A DNA stretch of 64,000 bases from Flavobacteriaceae bacterium (GTDB lineage: Bacteria > Bacteroidota > Bacteroidia > Flavobacteriales > Flavobacteriaceae): the NCBI GenBank assembly GCA_022428005.1, contig JAKMDI010000006.1:23333-87332 (forward strand). The letters are read 5' to 3'. Of the stretch, positions 26,518-36,117 are shown piece by piece (the first letter of the stretch is position 1; each line of letters starts with the position of its first letter). The notes beneath the pieces were generated by a model, which was not told the DNA's origin, searched no databases, and worked only from the letters and a program-made list of their open reading frames with translations. The translations under genes and the position numbers were made by a program.

Positions 26518-27705
26518 ATGAAACGACAAGAATTTATTCGTAACTCCAGTGGTATACTCCTCGGTAGTATGGTTGCACCCCACCTGATGGCCCAGCTAAA
26601 CACCAATAGTGTTATAAGTATTGGTGTTATTGGAACAGGAGGAAGAGGACAAGGAATTGTTAAACTTCTGAACAATATCCCTGGTTTTGAAGTTGTTGCT
26701 GTTTGCGACACTTTGGCATTTCGACTTGAAGAAGCCTTCGATTTAATCAAGGACAACAAGCGGGCTAAGGCATATTCAGATTACAGGAAACTATTGGATG
26801 ACAAAAACATAGACAGTGTTGTTGTCGCAACACCTTTGAACACGCACGATGCTGTTGCCGTAGCTGCATTAGATGCCGAAAAGAATGTCTATTGTGAAAA
26901 AACCATGGCCAAAGGAGTTGAAGCTACCAACCGAATTGTTAATCGATGTAAAGCATCTAATAAAATTTTTCAAACGGGTCACCAGTATCACAGTTCCCGA
27001 ATGTACTCCCAATTGGTAGAAATGATTTGGGACGGTAAAGTAGGTAAGATTTCCGCCATTGAGGCGCAATGGAACCGGAATGGCAATTGGAGAAGACCAG
27101 TTCCTGATCCGAAAATGGAGCGCCAGATCAATTGGAGAATGTATAGGGAATACTCCTACGGACTTTTGGCTGAGTTGAGTTCTCATCAAATTGATTTTGC
27201 GAATTGGGTACTCAAATCACAACCTGAAAAAGTTATTGGTTTTGGGGGAATAGATTATTGGAAAGACGGTCGTGAGACCTACGATAATACCAAGGTTGTT
27301 TATCAATTCCCAGGGGGTGTAAAAGCAACCTACACTTGTTTGACCTCAAATGCCAAAGATGATTACAAAATCATGGTTATGGGAGATAAAGGGACTTTGA
27401 CCATATCTTATGATAAGGCGTGGTTTTTCCCTGAGGGAGAATACAAACCAGAGTATGGCGAGGTAGACGGGGTATCGGGCGCAACGACAAATTGGACACA
27501 AAGTAAGGGCACTCCCATAGAGATTGGCCACATCGATCCAACCAAGCAAGCGTTGATAGATTTTAGAGATGCGATACTTAACAATAAAGAACCCAATTCT
27601 GGAGTGATCACTGGCGCCAAAGCCGCCTATGCAGTAGAGATGGGTATTCAGGCGATGGACACTGAAAAAATAATACATTGGGATAACAAAAAATTTGTAC
27701 TATAA
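26518..27705 (+). CDS. Gfo/Idh/MocA-family oxidoreductase
   Basis: 395 residues. An N-terminal hydrophobic stretch (about 10-25, ending LMAQ) looks like an export signal, with only one basic pair (MKRQEF). A Rossmann fold with GVIGTGGRGQG (about 37-47) is followed by VVATPLNTH and EKTMAKG, where most relatives have EKP; the Pro to Thr change is notable. The C-terminal domain has LAELSSHQIDFANW, the usual active-site His segment. The family oxidises, reduces or epimerises sugars with NAD(P). It lies 6 bases after the MFS gene and abuts the SDR gene, so it belongs to the uronate operon, yet no step of the known pathways needs it. It could epimerise an uncommon uronate such as iduronate, or act on a 3-keto sugar. 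Confidence 0.82.
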   Translation: MKRQEFIRNSSGILLGSMVAPHLMAQLNTNSVISIGVIGTGGRGQGIVKLLNNIPGFEVVAVCDTLAFRLEEAFDLIKDNKRAKAYSDYRKLLDDKNIDSVVVATPLNTHDAVAVAALDAEKNVYCEKTMAKGVEATNRIVNRCKASNKIFQTGHQYHSSRMYSQLVEMIWDGKVGKISAIEAQWNRNGNWRRPVPDPKMERQINWRMYREYSYGLLAELSSHQIDFANWVLKSQPEKVIGFGGIDYWKDGRETYDNTKVVYQFPGGVKATYTCLTSNAKDDYKIMVMGDKGTLTISYDKAWFFPEGEYKPEYGEVDGVSGATTNWTQSKGTPIEIGHIDPTKQALIDFRDAILNNKEPNSGVITGAKAAYAVEMGIQAMDTEKIIHWDNKKFVL

Positions 27706-28524
27706 ATGATGAAACCAAACTTTGAATTAAACGAAAAAGTTGCCGTAATAACTGGTGGAGGAGGAGCTCTGGGTGGTTGTGTAGCGAAAAGCTTATCTAA
27801 GTCGGGGGTTAAAATAGCAATTTTAGACCTGACACAAGAGGCGGCCAATAGCACGGTAGAAGAAATCCAAAAAGAAGGTGGAAATGCTATTGGATTTGCA
27901 GCCAATGTGCTCTCCAAAGAATCGATCGAGAACATCGCTGATGAAATAATAAAGCTATGGGGTCGAGTTGATATCCTGCTCAACGCCGCTGGAGGAAATA
28001 TGCCAGGAGCAACGATAGCAGTAGATCAAACAATATTCGACCTGTCTATGGATGATTTTAAGAAGGTAACCGAACTCAATCTCAATGGATCGGTTATTCC
28101 TTCTCTTGTATTTGGAAAAATCATGGCCGATCAAAAAAGTGGATCTATTGTCAATTACTCTTCTATGAGTGTGGATCGCGTGATCACACGTGTGGTGGGG
28201 TATTCAGCTTCTAAGGCAGGTATAGAAAACTTTACGCGTTGGATGGCGGTTGAAATGGCTTTAAAATTTGGCCCTGGTGTAAGAGTCAACGCCATAGCCC
28301 CCGGATTTTTTGTAGGAAATCAAAATCGAAAATTATTGTTGAACGAAGATGGATCTTACACCGATAGAGGAGAAACCATTATCAGAAACACCCCCATGAA
28401 ACGTTTTGGCGAGGCAGAAGAGCTCAATGGAGCCATTCATTTCCTTTGTAGTGATGCTGCTCAGTTTATAACAGGAGTTGTACTTCCCATAGACGGTGGG
28501 TTCAGCGCATTTAGTGGGGTTTAA
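27706..28524 (+). CDS. uxuB: SDR-family D-mannonate oxidoreductase (fructuronate reductase)
   Basis: 272 residues, a classical short-chain dehydrogenase. The cofactor motif is TGGGGALGG near 16-24, NAAGG lies near 92-96, and the catalytic Tyr166 and Lys170 are in the YSASK motif. This is the SDR type of fructuronate reductase also seen as YjmF in Bacillus, unrelated to the E. coli UxuB fold. It should reduce D-fructuronate to D-mannonate with NAD(P)H, between UxaC and UxuA, both encoded just downstream. The start is ATGATG immediately after the previous stop, so either Met may be used. The assignment rests on family resemblance plus context. Confidence 0.8.
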   Translation: MMKPNFELNEKVAVITGGGGALGGCVAKSLSKSGVKIAILDLTQEAANSTVEEIQKEGGNAIGFAANVLSKESIENIADEIIKLWGRVDILLNAAGGNMPGATIAVDQTIFDLSMDDFKKVTELNLNGSVIPSLVFGKIMADQKSGSIVNYSSMSVDRVITRVVGYSASKAGIENFTRWMAVEMALKFGPGVRVNAIAPGFFVGNQNRKLLLNEDGSYTDRGETIIRNTPMKRFGEAEELNGAIHFLCSDAAQFITGVVLPIDGGFSAFSGV

Positions 28525-28539
28525 GTTAAAATATTTAAT

Positions 28540-29724
28540 ATGAAAATGACACAAACATGGCGCTGGTATGGACCAAACGATCCTGTACGCTTATCTGACA
28601 TAGTCCAAGCAGGTGCCACTGGAATAGTAAACGCATTGCACCACATCCCGAATGGAGAGATATGGTCGGTGGATGAAATTCAAAAAAGAAAAAATGAAAT
28701 CGAATCTGCTGGGCTAACATGGGACGTGGTAGAATCCCTTCCCGTCCATGAGAAAATAAAAACCAGGACTGCTGATTTTGAAAAAATTATTGAGAATTAT
28801 AAGGTCAGTATGAAAAACTTGGCCTCCTGTGGGGTATATGTAATTTGTTACAATTTTATGCCCATTTTGGATTGGACCAGGACAAAATTGGATATGGTAA
28901 TGGAAGATGGCTCCTTGGCCCTTGAATTCAATGCATCAGAGCTTAGGGTTTTTGATCTGTATATTCTTCAAAGAGCAGGTGCTGAAAAGGATTACACACC
29001 CGAGGTGATTCAGCAGACCAAAACCCACTTTGAAAGCTTGTCAGAGGAAGACATAGCAAGGATTTCAGATAATGTATTAAAAGGGCTACCAGGTTCCGAA
29101 GAGGGATACTCCATGGAGGAGTTTAAGGAAATGTTGGAAACCTATCAGGGGATCGATGCAGATCAACTTCTATTACATTTGGTTCAGTTCTTGTCTGAGA
29201 TTATTCCGTTAGCAGAAAGTTTGGGAATAAAGATGTGTATTCACCCTGACGACCCACCTTTTACATTGCTCGGTTTACCGCGTGTTGTCAGCACAATAGA
29301 GGATTATAAATATATTTTTGACAAGGTTACTCCTCTATCCAATGGAATCACATTTTGTACAGGTTCATTGGGTGTAAGGGCAGACAATGATCTTCCAGCG
29401 ATTTTTGATGCCTATGCAGATCGTGTTCATTTCCTTCATCTCAGAAGTACCAAGCGAGACCCTCAGGGAAATTTTTATGAAGCAGATCACTTGACGGGCG
29501 ACGTAGATATGTTTGAAATCATAAAACGAGTACTTATAGAACAACGGCGCAGGGTTTCGGAAAACAGGGCCGATGCTTCCATCCCCATGCGACCCGATCA
29601 CGGACATCAAATGTTGGACGATTTGGTTAAACCCAAAATCAATCCAGGATACTCCGCCATAGGTAGGTTGAGAGGCTTGGCAGAGCTAAGGGGCTTAGAA
29701 TGGGGAATCGATAAAATGATCTAA
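28540..29724 (+). CDS. uxuA: Mannonate dehydratase
   Basis: 394 residues, the normal UxuA length. The N-terminus [16 protein letters not shown] and the segment [16 protein letters not shown] are characteristic, as are [16 protein letters not shown] and FCTGSLGV, which carry metal and substrate ligands in this TIM-barrel family. It dehydrates D-mannonate to 2-keto-3-deoxygluconate (KDG) in the cytoplasm using Mn/Fe. It lies between the SDR reductase (15-base gap) and UxaC (2-base gap). Together the three convert glucuronate to KDG, the entry to KdgK further down the same operon. I see no anomaly in the sequence. Confidence 0.95.
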   Translation: MKMTQTWRWYGPNDPVRLSDIVQAGATGIVNALHHIPNGEIWSVDEIQKRKNEIESAGLTWDVVESLPVHEKIKTRTADFEKIIENYKVSMKNLASCGVYVICYNFMPILDWTRTKLDMVMEDGSLALEFNASELRVFDLYILQRAGAEKDYTPEVIQQTKTHFESLSEEDIARISDNVLKGLPGSEEGYSMEEFKEMLETYQGIDADQLLLHLVQFLSEIIPLAESLGIKMCIHPDDPPFTLLGLPRVVSTIEDYKYIFDKVTPLSNGITFCTGSLGVRADNDLPAIFDAYADRVHFLHLRSTKRDPQGNFYEADHLTGDVDMFEIIKRVLIEQRRRVSENRADASIPMRPDHGHQMLDDLVKPKINPGYSAIGRLRGLAELRGLEWGIDKMI

Positions 29725-29726
29725 GC

Positions 29727-31139
29727 ATGGAGTTTAAAAATACAGACCCTTTTATTAAAGAGAATTTTTTACTGCAAAATAAAACAGCGGAACGCCTTTA
29801 TTTTGAGTATGCCGAAAAGATGCCCATCATAGATTACCACAATCATTTACCCCCAGATGTTATTGCTGAAAATCGACCCTTTGAAGGAATAAATCAGGTG
29901 TGGCTCGATGGAGACCACTATAAGTGGAGGGCGATGAGAACCTTGGGCGTACCTGAAAAATTCATTACGGGTAAAGAGGTAAGCAACAAGGAAAAATTTG
30001 ACCAATGGGCTTACACCGTTCCTTTTACCGTTGGAAACCCGCTTTTTCATTGGACGCACCTCGAATTGGACCGCTATTTTGGAATCAGTACAATTTTACA
30101 ACCTTCAACTGCGACAGCCATATTCGAAGAGACGAATAGGCAATTGGAGAACATCACCCCCAAGGGTTTATTAAACGATATGAAGGTTGAGATGTTGTGT
30201 ACCACTGACGACCCTGTAGATGATCTTTCTCACCACCAAAAAATTGCTTCAAGTGGAGACAAAGGCCCAGAAGTTTTGGCCGGTTTCCGACCCGATAATA
30301 TTTTCGGTATTAAGGAAGAACACTATCTGGATTACGTAGGATTCTTGAGCGAGGCTGCTGAAACTGAAATTAATGATCTGGATGGTCTTTTGGATTCCCT
30401 CAAGTCGAGAATCAGCTATTTTCACGAAAATGGCTGCAGGATATCAGACCATGGTTTGGAATACACCTATGCTTCTGATTTCACTCATGCAGCAGCAGAT
30501 GATATTTTAAAGAAAAGAATAGGAGGCAACCTTCCCACGGTGGAGGAGGCCAATATCTTTAATTCGTGCGTGTTGTATGAGCTCTTTGTGATGTATCATG
30601 ACTTTGGCTGGACGCAACAATTGCACCTCGGAGCTTTGAGAGGGAACAATCAAAAGTTAAAAAGACAGTTGGGTGCGGATGTAGGATGTGATTCTATAGG
30701 TGATTTTGCCCAAGCCAAAAACCTGTCAACCTTGTTGGGAAGACTCAATGATGCCGACAAACTAACCAACACCATACTCTACAATCTCAACCCTGCAATG
30801 AATGAAGTTTTTGCTACCATGCCAGGGAATTTTAACAATGACAAAGTCGAGATTCAGTGGGGAACTGCTTGGTGGTTTTTAGATCAAAAAGAAGGTATGG
30901 AGTCTCAGATGAGGACACTTTCCAATATGGGGTTATTGTCTAAATTTATTGGGATGTTGACCGATAGCAGAAGTTTTCTTTCTTTTCCAAGACATGAATA
31001 TTTCAGACGTTTGCTTTGTAATATGATGGGAGAAGATATTGAAAATGGATTGTTACCCAATGATATTTCCTTTTTTGGAAATGTGGTTGAAAATATTTGT
31101 TACCACAATTTGAAAGAATTTATTAATTATAAAAAATAA
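29727..31139 (+). CDS. uxaC: Glucuronate/galacturonate isomerase
   Basis: 470 residues, the normal UxaC length. The metal-binding HxH of the amidohydrolase-like fold is DYHNHLPP with His38 and His40; other typical blocks are WLDGDHYKWRAMR, NCLFHWTHLELDRYFG-like FHWTHLELDRYFG, and SDSRSFLSFPRHEYFRR near the C-terminus. It isomerises D-glucuronate to D-fructuronate (or galacturonate to tagaturonate). Because UxuA and a mannonate-type SDR are present and UxaA/UxaB are not, glucuronate is the more likely substrate. The stop overlaps the first base of the TRAP binding-protein start (TAATG). Confidence 0.95.
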   Translation: MEFKNTDPFIKENFLLQNKTAERLYFEYAEKMPIIDYHNHLPPDVIAENRPFEGINQVWLDGDHYKWRAMRTLGVPEKFITGKEVSNKEKFDQWAYTVPFTVGNPLFHWTHLELDRYFGISTILQPSTATAIFEETNRQLENITPKGLLNDMKVEMLCTTDDPVDDLSHHQKIASSGDKGPEVLAGFRPDNIFGIKEEHYLDYVGFLSEAAETEINDLDGLLDSLKSRISYFHENGCRISDHGLEYTYASDFTHAAADDILKKRIGGNLPTVEEANIFNSCVLYELFVMYHDFGWTQQLHLGALRGNNQKLKRQLGADVGCDSIGDFAQAKNLSTLLGRLNDADKLTNTILYNLNPAMNEVFATMPGNFNNDKVEIQWGTAWWFLDQKEGMESQMRTLSNMGLLSKFIGMLTDSRSFLSFPRHEYFRRLLCNMMGEDIENGLLPNDISFFGNVVENICYHNLKEFINYKK

Positions 31140-32116
31140 TGTTGAAGATAAAAGCACTTTTTTTATTTGTAGCTCTGCTCAGTTTTTTGTCCTGTGACAA
31201 TTTGAATTCCACAAGGATCATTAGATTGGGACACGGTTTGAGTACCAGTCACTCAGTGCACCAAGGAATGGTTTATTTTGGTGAGCAACTCGAAGAAATA
31301 TCAGGAGGAAAGTTCCAGGTTCAGATCTATCCCAGTCAACAGTTGGGGACGGAACGACAGTGTTTGGAGCTCCTTCAGATAGGGAGTTTGGACATGACGA
31401 AAGTTTCTGCTGGAGTCCTCGAGAACTTCTCTCCCAGCATAAAGGTATTTGGGATCCCTTATATTTTTAAAGACAAAGCACACACTTTTAGGGTACTGGA
31501 TGGTCCTATTGGAGACGAATTGCTCAATGGAACTGAAAAGTATTGGTTAAAAGGGTTGGGCTATTATGACTCGGGGAGCAGGAGTTTTTACACCATAAAC
31601 AAACCCGTTGAAAAACCCAACGACTTGGAAGGGCTCAAAATCAGAGTGATGGAGAGTCAAACCGCCATAGACATGGTAAAGTCTTTTGGTGGATCTCCTA
31701 CACCGATTTCTTGGGGAGAGCTCTACACTGCCCTGCAACAAGGTGTTGTTGACGGCGCCGAAAACAATCCCCCCAGCTTTTATTTATCCAGGCACTATGA
31801 AGTTTGTAAATACTATATTATTGACGAACATACCGTATTGCCCGATGTTGTGCTCATGAGTACACACATTTGGAATACATTAAACGAGGAGGAACAGAAT
31901 TGGATTCAAACGGCTTTGGACCTATCGGTTATTGAGCAGAGAAGGCTTTGGATGGAATCAGAACAAGAATCATTGGAGGCTGTAAAAGCTGCTGGGGTCC
32001 AGGTCAGTTATCCCGACAAGTCCCCTTTTTCTGAAATGTCAAAATCTGTGGCCGAGGAATATGGAAAAGATCCATTGATCAAATCATTTATTGATAAAAT
32101 CAAAAATACCGACTAA
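31139..32116 (+). CDS. dctP: TRAP transporter solute-binding protein, lipoprotein type
   Basis: 325 residues, DctP fold. The lipoprotein signal ends at FLSCDNLNS, so the binding protein is tethered to a membrane, whereas classical DctP proteins are soluble. Typical features follow: LGHGLSTSHSVHQGM, QIYPSQQLGTERQCLELLQIG, GLKIRVMESQTAIDM with the conserved Arg that grips the substrate carboxylate, and QQGVVDGAENNPPSF. It captures a carboxylated sugar for the DctQM permease encoded just downstream (2-base gap). Context in a uronate operon points to glucuronate or an unsaturated or deoxy uronate as ligand. It overlaps uxaC by one base. Confidence 0.93.
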   Translation: MLKIKALFLFVALLSFLSCDNLNSTRIIRLGHGLSTSHSVHQGMVYFGEQLEEISGGKFQVQIYPSQQLGTERQCLELLQIGSLDMTKVSAGVLENFSPSIKVFGIPYIFKDKAHTFRVLDGPIGDELLNGTEKYWLKGLGYYDSGSRSFYTINKPVEKPNDLEGLKIRVMESQTAIDMVKSFGGSPTPISWGELYTALQQGVVDGAENNPPSFYLSRHYEVCKYYIIDEHTVLPDVVLMSTHIWNTLNEEEQNWIQTALDLSVIEQRRLWMESEQESLEAVKAAGVQVSYPDKSPFSEMSKSVAEEYGKDPLIKSFIDKIKNTD

Positions 32117-32118
32117 TT

Positions 32119-32583
32119 ATGAAAATAAGAGCACAAATAGATTCAGTACTCGAAAAAATATTGATCATCATTATGTCACTGATGGTCATCAACGTCTTGT
32201 GGCAAGTTTTTTCTCGCTATTTATTGGGTGATCCCAGTTCTTTTACTGATGAATTGGCACGCTACCTCATGATATGGGTAGGTGTATTGGGAGCTGCTTA
32301 TGTGGCAGGAAAAGGAAATCATGTGGCCATTACTTATTTTACAGAAAAGTTGAGTCCCAGTAATTTCAAAAAAGTCCAAATCATCATCAATATTACCATA
32401 CTCAGCTTCGCTATTTTTGGAATGTTTATTGGTGGTTCACGACTGGTCTACATTACCTTGGTTTTAGAACAACTTTCTCCGGCCCTTAAAATCCCTCTGG
32501 GAGTTGTTTATTCCGTGATCCCGATCAGTGGGGTCTTGATCACATTTTATAAAATTTTAGATTTAAAAAAACAGGCACAATGA
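32119..32583 (+). CDS. dctQ: TRAP transporter small permease subunit
   Basis: 154 residues with four predicted membrane helices. The DctQ pattern is visible: VINVLWQVFSRYLLGDPSSFTDELARYLMIW in helices 1-2 and the family-typical GAAYVAGKGNHVAI segment. It is the small integral subunit that partners DctM in sodium-driven import of the substrate delivered by the binding protein. The stop overlaps the dctM start in ATGA, which supports balanced translation of the two permease subunits. Length and topology are normal. Confidence 0.92.
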   Translation: MKIRAQIDSVLEKILIIIMSLMVINVLWQVFSRYLLGDPSSFTDELARYLMIWVGVLGAAYVAGKGNHVAITYFTEKLSPSNFKKVQIIINITILSFAIFGMFIGGSRLVYITLVLEQLSPALKIPLGVVYSVIPISGVLITFYKILDLKKQAQ

Positions 32584-33878
32584 TTGAATTTTTACCCGTT
32601 ATAATATTAGTTTTTAGCTTCTTAGTATTGTTGACCTTGGGAGTACCAGTTGCTTGGTGTATTGCCATGTCCTCTATGTTTACCTTGATGGTGGCCATGC
32701 CATTTTCCGCAGCGACCACTACAGTTTCTCAACGTATCGGTACGGGACTGGACAGCTTTGCATTGTTGGCCATACCATTTTTTATACTCTCTGGTCAAAT
32801 CATGAGTAGTGGAGGAATCGCACACCGACTGATTTCATTTGCCAAAACCTTGGTAGGTTTCCTCCCTGGAGGTCTGGCATTGATCAATATTGTATCTGCG
32901 ATGATGATGGGAGCCATTGCGGGTTCCGCCATGGCATCGGCTTCTGCGATGGGAACAATCTTGGGACCTGAAATGGAAAAAGAAGGCTATTCGAAGGAGT
33001 TTGGAGCAGCAGTCAATATTACTTCATCAACAACCGGCTTGGTCATACCCCCCAGTAATACCTTAATAGTCTATTCTCTTGCCTCTGGTGGGGTTTCTAT
33101 TGCCGCATTATTTTTAGCGGGATATATCCCAGGAATTCTCACTGGATTATTCATGATGATAGTTGCAATTTTTTGGGCTAAAAAGCACAAATACCCTGTA
33201 GGTAAACGTTCTTCTCTGAAAGAAGTATTTGTAAAATTTGTCGATGCAGTCCCCAGTTTATTACTCTTGGTAATTGTTATTGGCGGTATCATAGGGGGAG
33301 TTTTTACAGCAACTGAAGCCTCGGCTGTTGCGGTTCTTTACACCCTATTACTTTCGTTTTATTATAAAGAATTGTCTTTAAAGGACCTTCCTAAAGTTAT
33401 TCTTGAATCCACAGAAACCACTGCCATTGTGATGTTGCTCATCGGAGCATCGATGTGTATGTCGTGGGTTTTGTCCTATGAGAATATTCCACAAGACATC
33501 AGCAACTTTTTATTATCTGTCAGTGACAATAAGATCATCATTTTATTAATGATCAATGTCATTCTTCTCGCAGTAGGTGTGTTTATGGATGCTACCCCTG
33601 CAGTGTTGATTTTTACACCGATTTTTTTACCCATAGTAACAGAATTGGGCATGGACCCTACCCACTTTGGAATCGTACTGATGCTCAACCTCTGTATAGG
33701 CTTGTGTACCCCGCCGGTAGGTTCTGTATTATTTGTAGGAGTAGGTATTGCTAAAACCACCATCACAAAAGTTATTAAACCATTAATCCCTTTATTTTTG
33801 GTGATGATCTTATCTTTGTTTTTAGTGACTTATATACCTCAATTGAGCTTGTGGTTACCTGAGCTGTTCGGAGTTTAA
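32580..33878 (+). CDS. dctM: TRAP transporter large permease subunit
   Basis: 432 residues with about 12 membrane helices. DctM hallmarks are present: FALLAIPFFILSGQIMSSGGIAHRL-type segment, GSAMASASAMGTILGPEMEKEGY, and TSSTTGLVIPPSNTLIVY, which contains the conserved IPPS motif, plus LGMDPTHFGIVLMLN and IGLCTPPVGSVLFVG near the C-terminus. It is the sodium-coupled transport subunit. It completes the P-Q-M set at 31139-33878, inside the uronate operon and 21 bases before the DUF4861 gene. TRAP systems of this type commonly carry C4-dicarboxylates or hexuronates; here hexuronates are inferred. Confidence 0.95.
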   Translation: MIEFLPVIILVFSFLVLLTLGVPVAWCIAMSSMFTLMVAMPFSAATTTVSQRIGTGLDSFALLAIPFFILSGQIMSSGGIAHRLISFAKTLVGFLPGGLALINIVSAMMMGAIAGSAMASASAMGTILGPEMEKEGYSKEFGAAVNITSSTTGLVIPPSNTLIVYSLASGGVSIAALFLAGYIPGILTGLFMMIVAIFWAKKHKYPVGKRSSLKEVFVKFVDAVPSLLLLVIVIGGIIGGVFTATEASAVAVLYTLLLSFYYKELSLKDLPKVILESTETTAIVMLLIGASMCMSWVLSYENIPQDISNFLLSVSDNKIIILLMINVILLAVGVFMDATPAVLIFTPIFLPIVTELGMDPTHFGIVLMLNLCIGLCTPPVGSVLFVGVGIAKTTITKVIKPLIPLFLVMILSLFLVTYIPQLSLWLPELFGV

Positions 33879-33899
33879 CTATCACTTAAATTTATACTC

Positions 33900-35066
33900 A
33901 TGATATCAAAAAAAACTTTAAACTTATTGGGACTCATGATCCTGATTACATCCTGTGCTCCAGCGCCGGTAAACATCCTTATAACCAACAACACCGATCT
34001 ATTAAGAGAGAATGAAGTGGTTGAAATCGCGCTGAATTCCCTGCCCGAACAAACCCGAGCAATCATTGATGATATAGGTGTTTTTGACCCGTCGCAGAAT
34101 AAATTTTTGACCACCCAGTTAATTGATAAAGATCAAGATGGGATTGTGGATGAACTTATATTTCAACCCCAGTTAAACCCCATGGAAACAAAAAGTTTTC
34201 AACTGAAGGTTCGGGAGCTTGATGAAGAAGCTATTGAGTATTGCTATTCAAGAATAGTACCCACACGAATTGATGATTACACTTGGGAAAACGATAAAGT
34301 AGCCTTCAGGACTTATGGTCCCGCTGCACAATTGTTGGTGGAAGAAGGAAAAAAAGGAGGGATTATCTCCAGTGGATTTGACTGTTGGTTAAAAAAAGTT
34401 GACTATCCCATAATCAATAAGTGGTACAAAAACAGCGAGGAAAAAGGGATCAGCTATCACGAGGACCACGGTGAGGGATTGGACAACTATCATGTGGGTA
34501 TCAGTAGAGGTGCTGGAGGATTGGCCATAAAAGGAGAAGACGATCAGTATTTTGTTTCCAAAAACTTTACTTCCCACAAAACCATTGCAACGGGTCCTCT
34601 TAGAACACTTTTTGAATTGGATTACGAGGATTGGCAAGGGCCCAATGGAGCTGTCTCTGAAAAGAAAACCATCAGTTTGGACTACGGTAATAATTTGATG
34701 AAAATAGAGGTAGACATTGCGGGAACTGAAAACGTCGCTGCCGGGATCTCTCTTCAAGAGAATAATGGTACAGTACTCGACAGAAATAATATCGTGATTT
34801 ACAAACAAAATCATTTTGAAACCATATTGAGTAATGCCATTTTAACCCCCCAAAAACACCATGAGGGCTACCATGTGCACAACCCGCAAATTCAGGATCA
34901 AAATCATGTATTTTTAGACCTTAAAGTCTTGAATCAGTCTTTGGTTTACTATGTAGGTTTCTATTGGTCAGAAAGCAATCAATTTTCCGATCACGATGCC
35001 TGGGAGCAATACCTCAATGAAATGGCAATAAAAATTGAAAACCCTTTACAAATAGATATTAATTAA
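33900..35066 (+). CDS. DUF4861 protein, exported lipoprotein
   Basis: 388 residues. The lipoprotein signal ends at LITSCAPAPV. The body matches DUF4861 in layout: an Ig-like start (ITNNTDLLRENEVVEI), a DxDxDG-like calcium-type loop (DKDQDGIVDEL), WENDKVAFRTYGP, and HEDHGEGLDNYHVGISRGAGGLAI with several His and Asp residues that could form an active site. I know of no settled biochemical function for the family; its members often sit in loci for uronic-acid glycans, which fits here between a TRAP transporter and kdgK. It could be a sugar-active hydrolase, lyase or epimerase acting in the periplasm. The export signal in an otherwise cytoplasmic stretch of the operon is noteworthy. Confidence 0.75.
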   Translation: MISKKTLNLLGLMILITSCAPAPVNILITNNTDLLRENEVVEIALNSLPEQTRAIIDDIGVFDPSQNKFLTTQLIDKDQDGIVDELIFQPQLNPMETKSFQLKVRELDEEAIEYCYSRIVPTRIDDYTWENDKVAFRTYGPAAQLLVEEGKKGGIISSGFDCWLKKVDYPIINKWYKNSEEKGISYHEDHGEGLDNYHVGISRGAGGLAIKGEDDQYFVSKNFTSHKTIATGPLRTLFELDYEDWQGPNGAVSEKKTISLDYGNNLMKIEVDIAGTENVAAGISLQENNGTVLDRNNIVIYKQNHFETILSNAILTPQKHHEGYHVHNPQIQDQNHVFLDLKVLNQSLVYYVGFYWSESNQFSDHDAWEQYLNEMAIKIENPLQIDIN

Positions 35067-35074
35067 TTTAAAGT

Positions 35075-36115
35075 ATGAGCAAAGTAGTAACTTTTGGTGA
35101 GATCATGTTGAGACTATCTCCACCAGGTCATTTAAGATTTTCACAAACCAATAACTTCGATGTGGTTTACGGTGGTGGAGAATCAAATGTTGCGGTATCA
35201 TTGGCCAATTATGGCGTTCCCGTAGAATTCGTGACCCGTTTACCTCAAAATGATCTTGGCGAATGTGCCAGGATGGAAATGCGAAAGCGGGGAGTAGGAA
35301 CGGATCATATCGCTTTTGGAGGCGACCGATTGGGGATTTATTTTTTAGAAACAGGCGCCGTCAGCCGGGGGAGCAAAGTGGTATATGATCGCGCACACTC
35401 TGCCATGGCTGAAATTGAAAAAGGAATGATTGATTGGGATACTGTTTTTGAAGGGGTGGATTGGTTCCATTGGACTGGTATTACACCTGCCATTTCTCAG
35501 GGTGCTGCAGACGCATGTTTGGAAGCTGTAAAAATTGCTAGTGATAAAGGAATCACCATCTCCACCGACTTGAACTACCGCGCCAAGCTTTGGAAATACG
35601 GACAGCCTTCTGAGCCTATCATGACCGAATTGACCGCTTATTGCGATATTATTTTGGGTAACGAAGAAGATGCTGAAAAGCACTTTGGGATAAAACCAGA
35701 GGGCTTGGACATTACCACCCAAGGAGATCAAGTAAAAGCAGAAGCTTTCCAATCTGTTTGTGAACAGATGATGCGCAAATTTCCAAAAGCAAAAAAAGTG
35801 ATTACCACCCTTAGGGGATCAATTTCTGCTTCACACAATACCTGGGCGGGAATCCTCTACGACGGGAACAATATCTATACCAGTACAGAATATCAAATAA
35901 CTCATATTGTGGACAGAGTGGGAGGTGGCGATTCCTTTATGGGAGGGTTGATCTACGGATTGCTAAAATATCCAGAAGATGACCAGAATGCATTGAATTT
36001 TGCAGTGGCTGCTTCTTGTTTAAAACACACCATCAAAGGCGATGCCAATTTGGTGACAGTAACCGAGGTTGAAAAATTAATGAGCGGAGACGCAAGTGGA
36101 CGCGTAGCAAGATAA
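35075..36115 (+). CDS. kdgK: 2-keto-3-deoxygluconate kinase
   Basis: 346 residues, PfkB/ribokinase family. The N-terminal FGEIMLRLSPPGHLRF and DVVYGGGESNVAVSLANYG blocks are typical of KdgK, and the C-terminal GGGDSFMGGLIYGLL (about 280-294) holds the catalytic Asp and anion hole. It phosphorylates KDG to 2-keto-3-deoxy-6-phosphogluconate in the cytoplasm. KDG reaches it from both branches in this operon (UxuA and KduD). The aldolase gene follows after 2 bases. Confidence is high because family motifs and context agree. Confidence 0.94.
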   Translation: MSKVVTFGEIMLRLSPPGHLRFSQTNNFDVVYGGGESNVAVSLANYGVPVEFVTRLPQNDLGECARMEMRKRGVGTDHIAFGGDRLGIYFLETGAVSRGSKVVYDRAHSAMAEIEKGMIDWDTVFEGVDWFHWTGITPAISQGAADACLEAVKIASDKGITISTDLNYRAKLWKYGQPSEPIMTELTAYCDIILGNEEDAEKHFGIKPEGLDITTQGDQVKAEAFQSVCEQMMRKFPKAKKVITTLRGSISASHNTWAGILYDGNNIYTSTEYQITHIVDRVGGGDSFMGGLIYGLLKYPEDDQNALNFAVAASCLKHTIKGDANLVTVTEVEKLMSGDASGRVAR

Positions 36116-36117
36116 AT

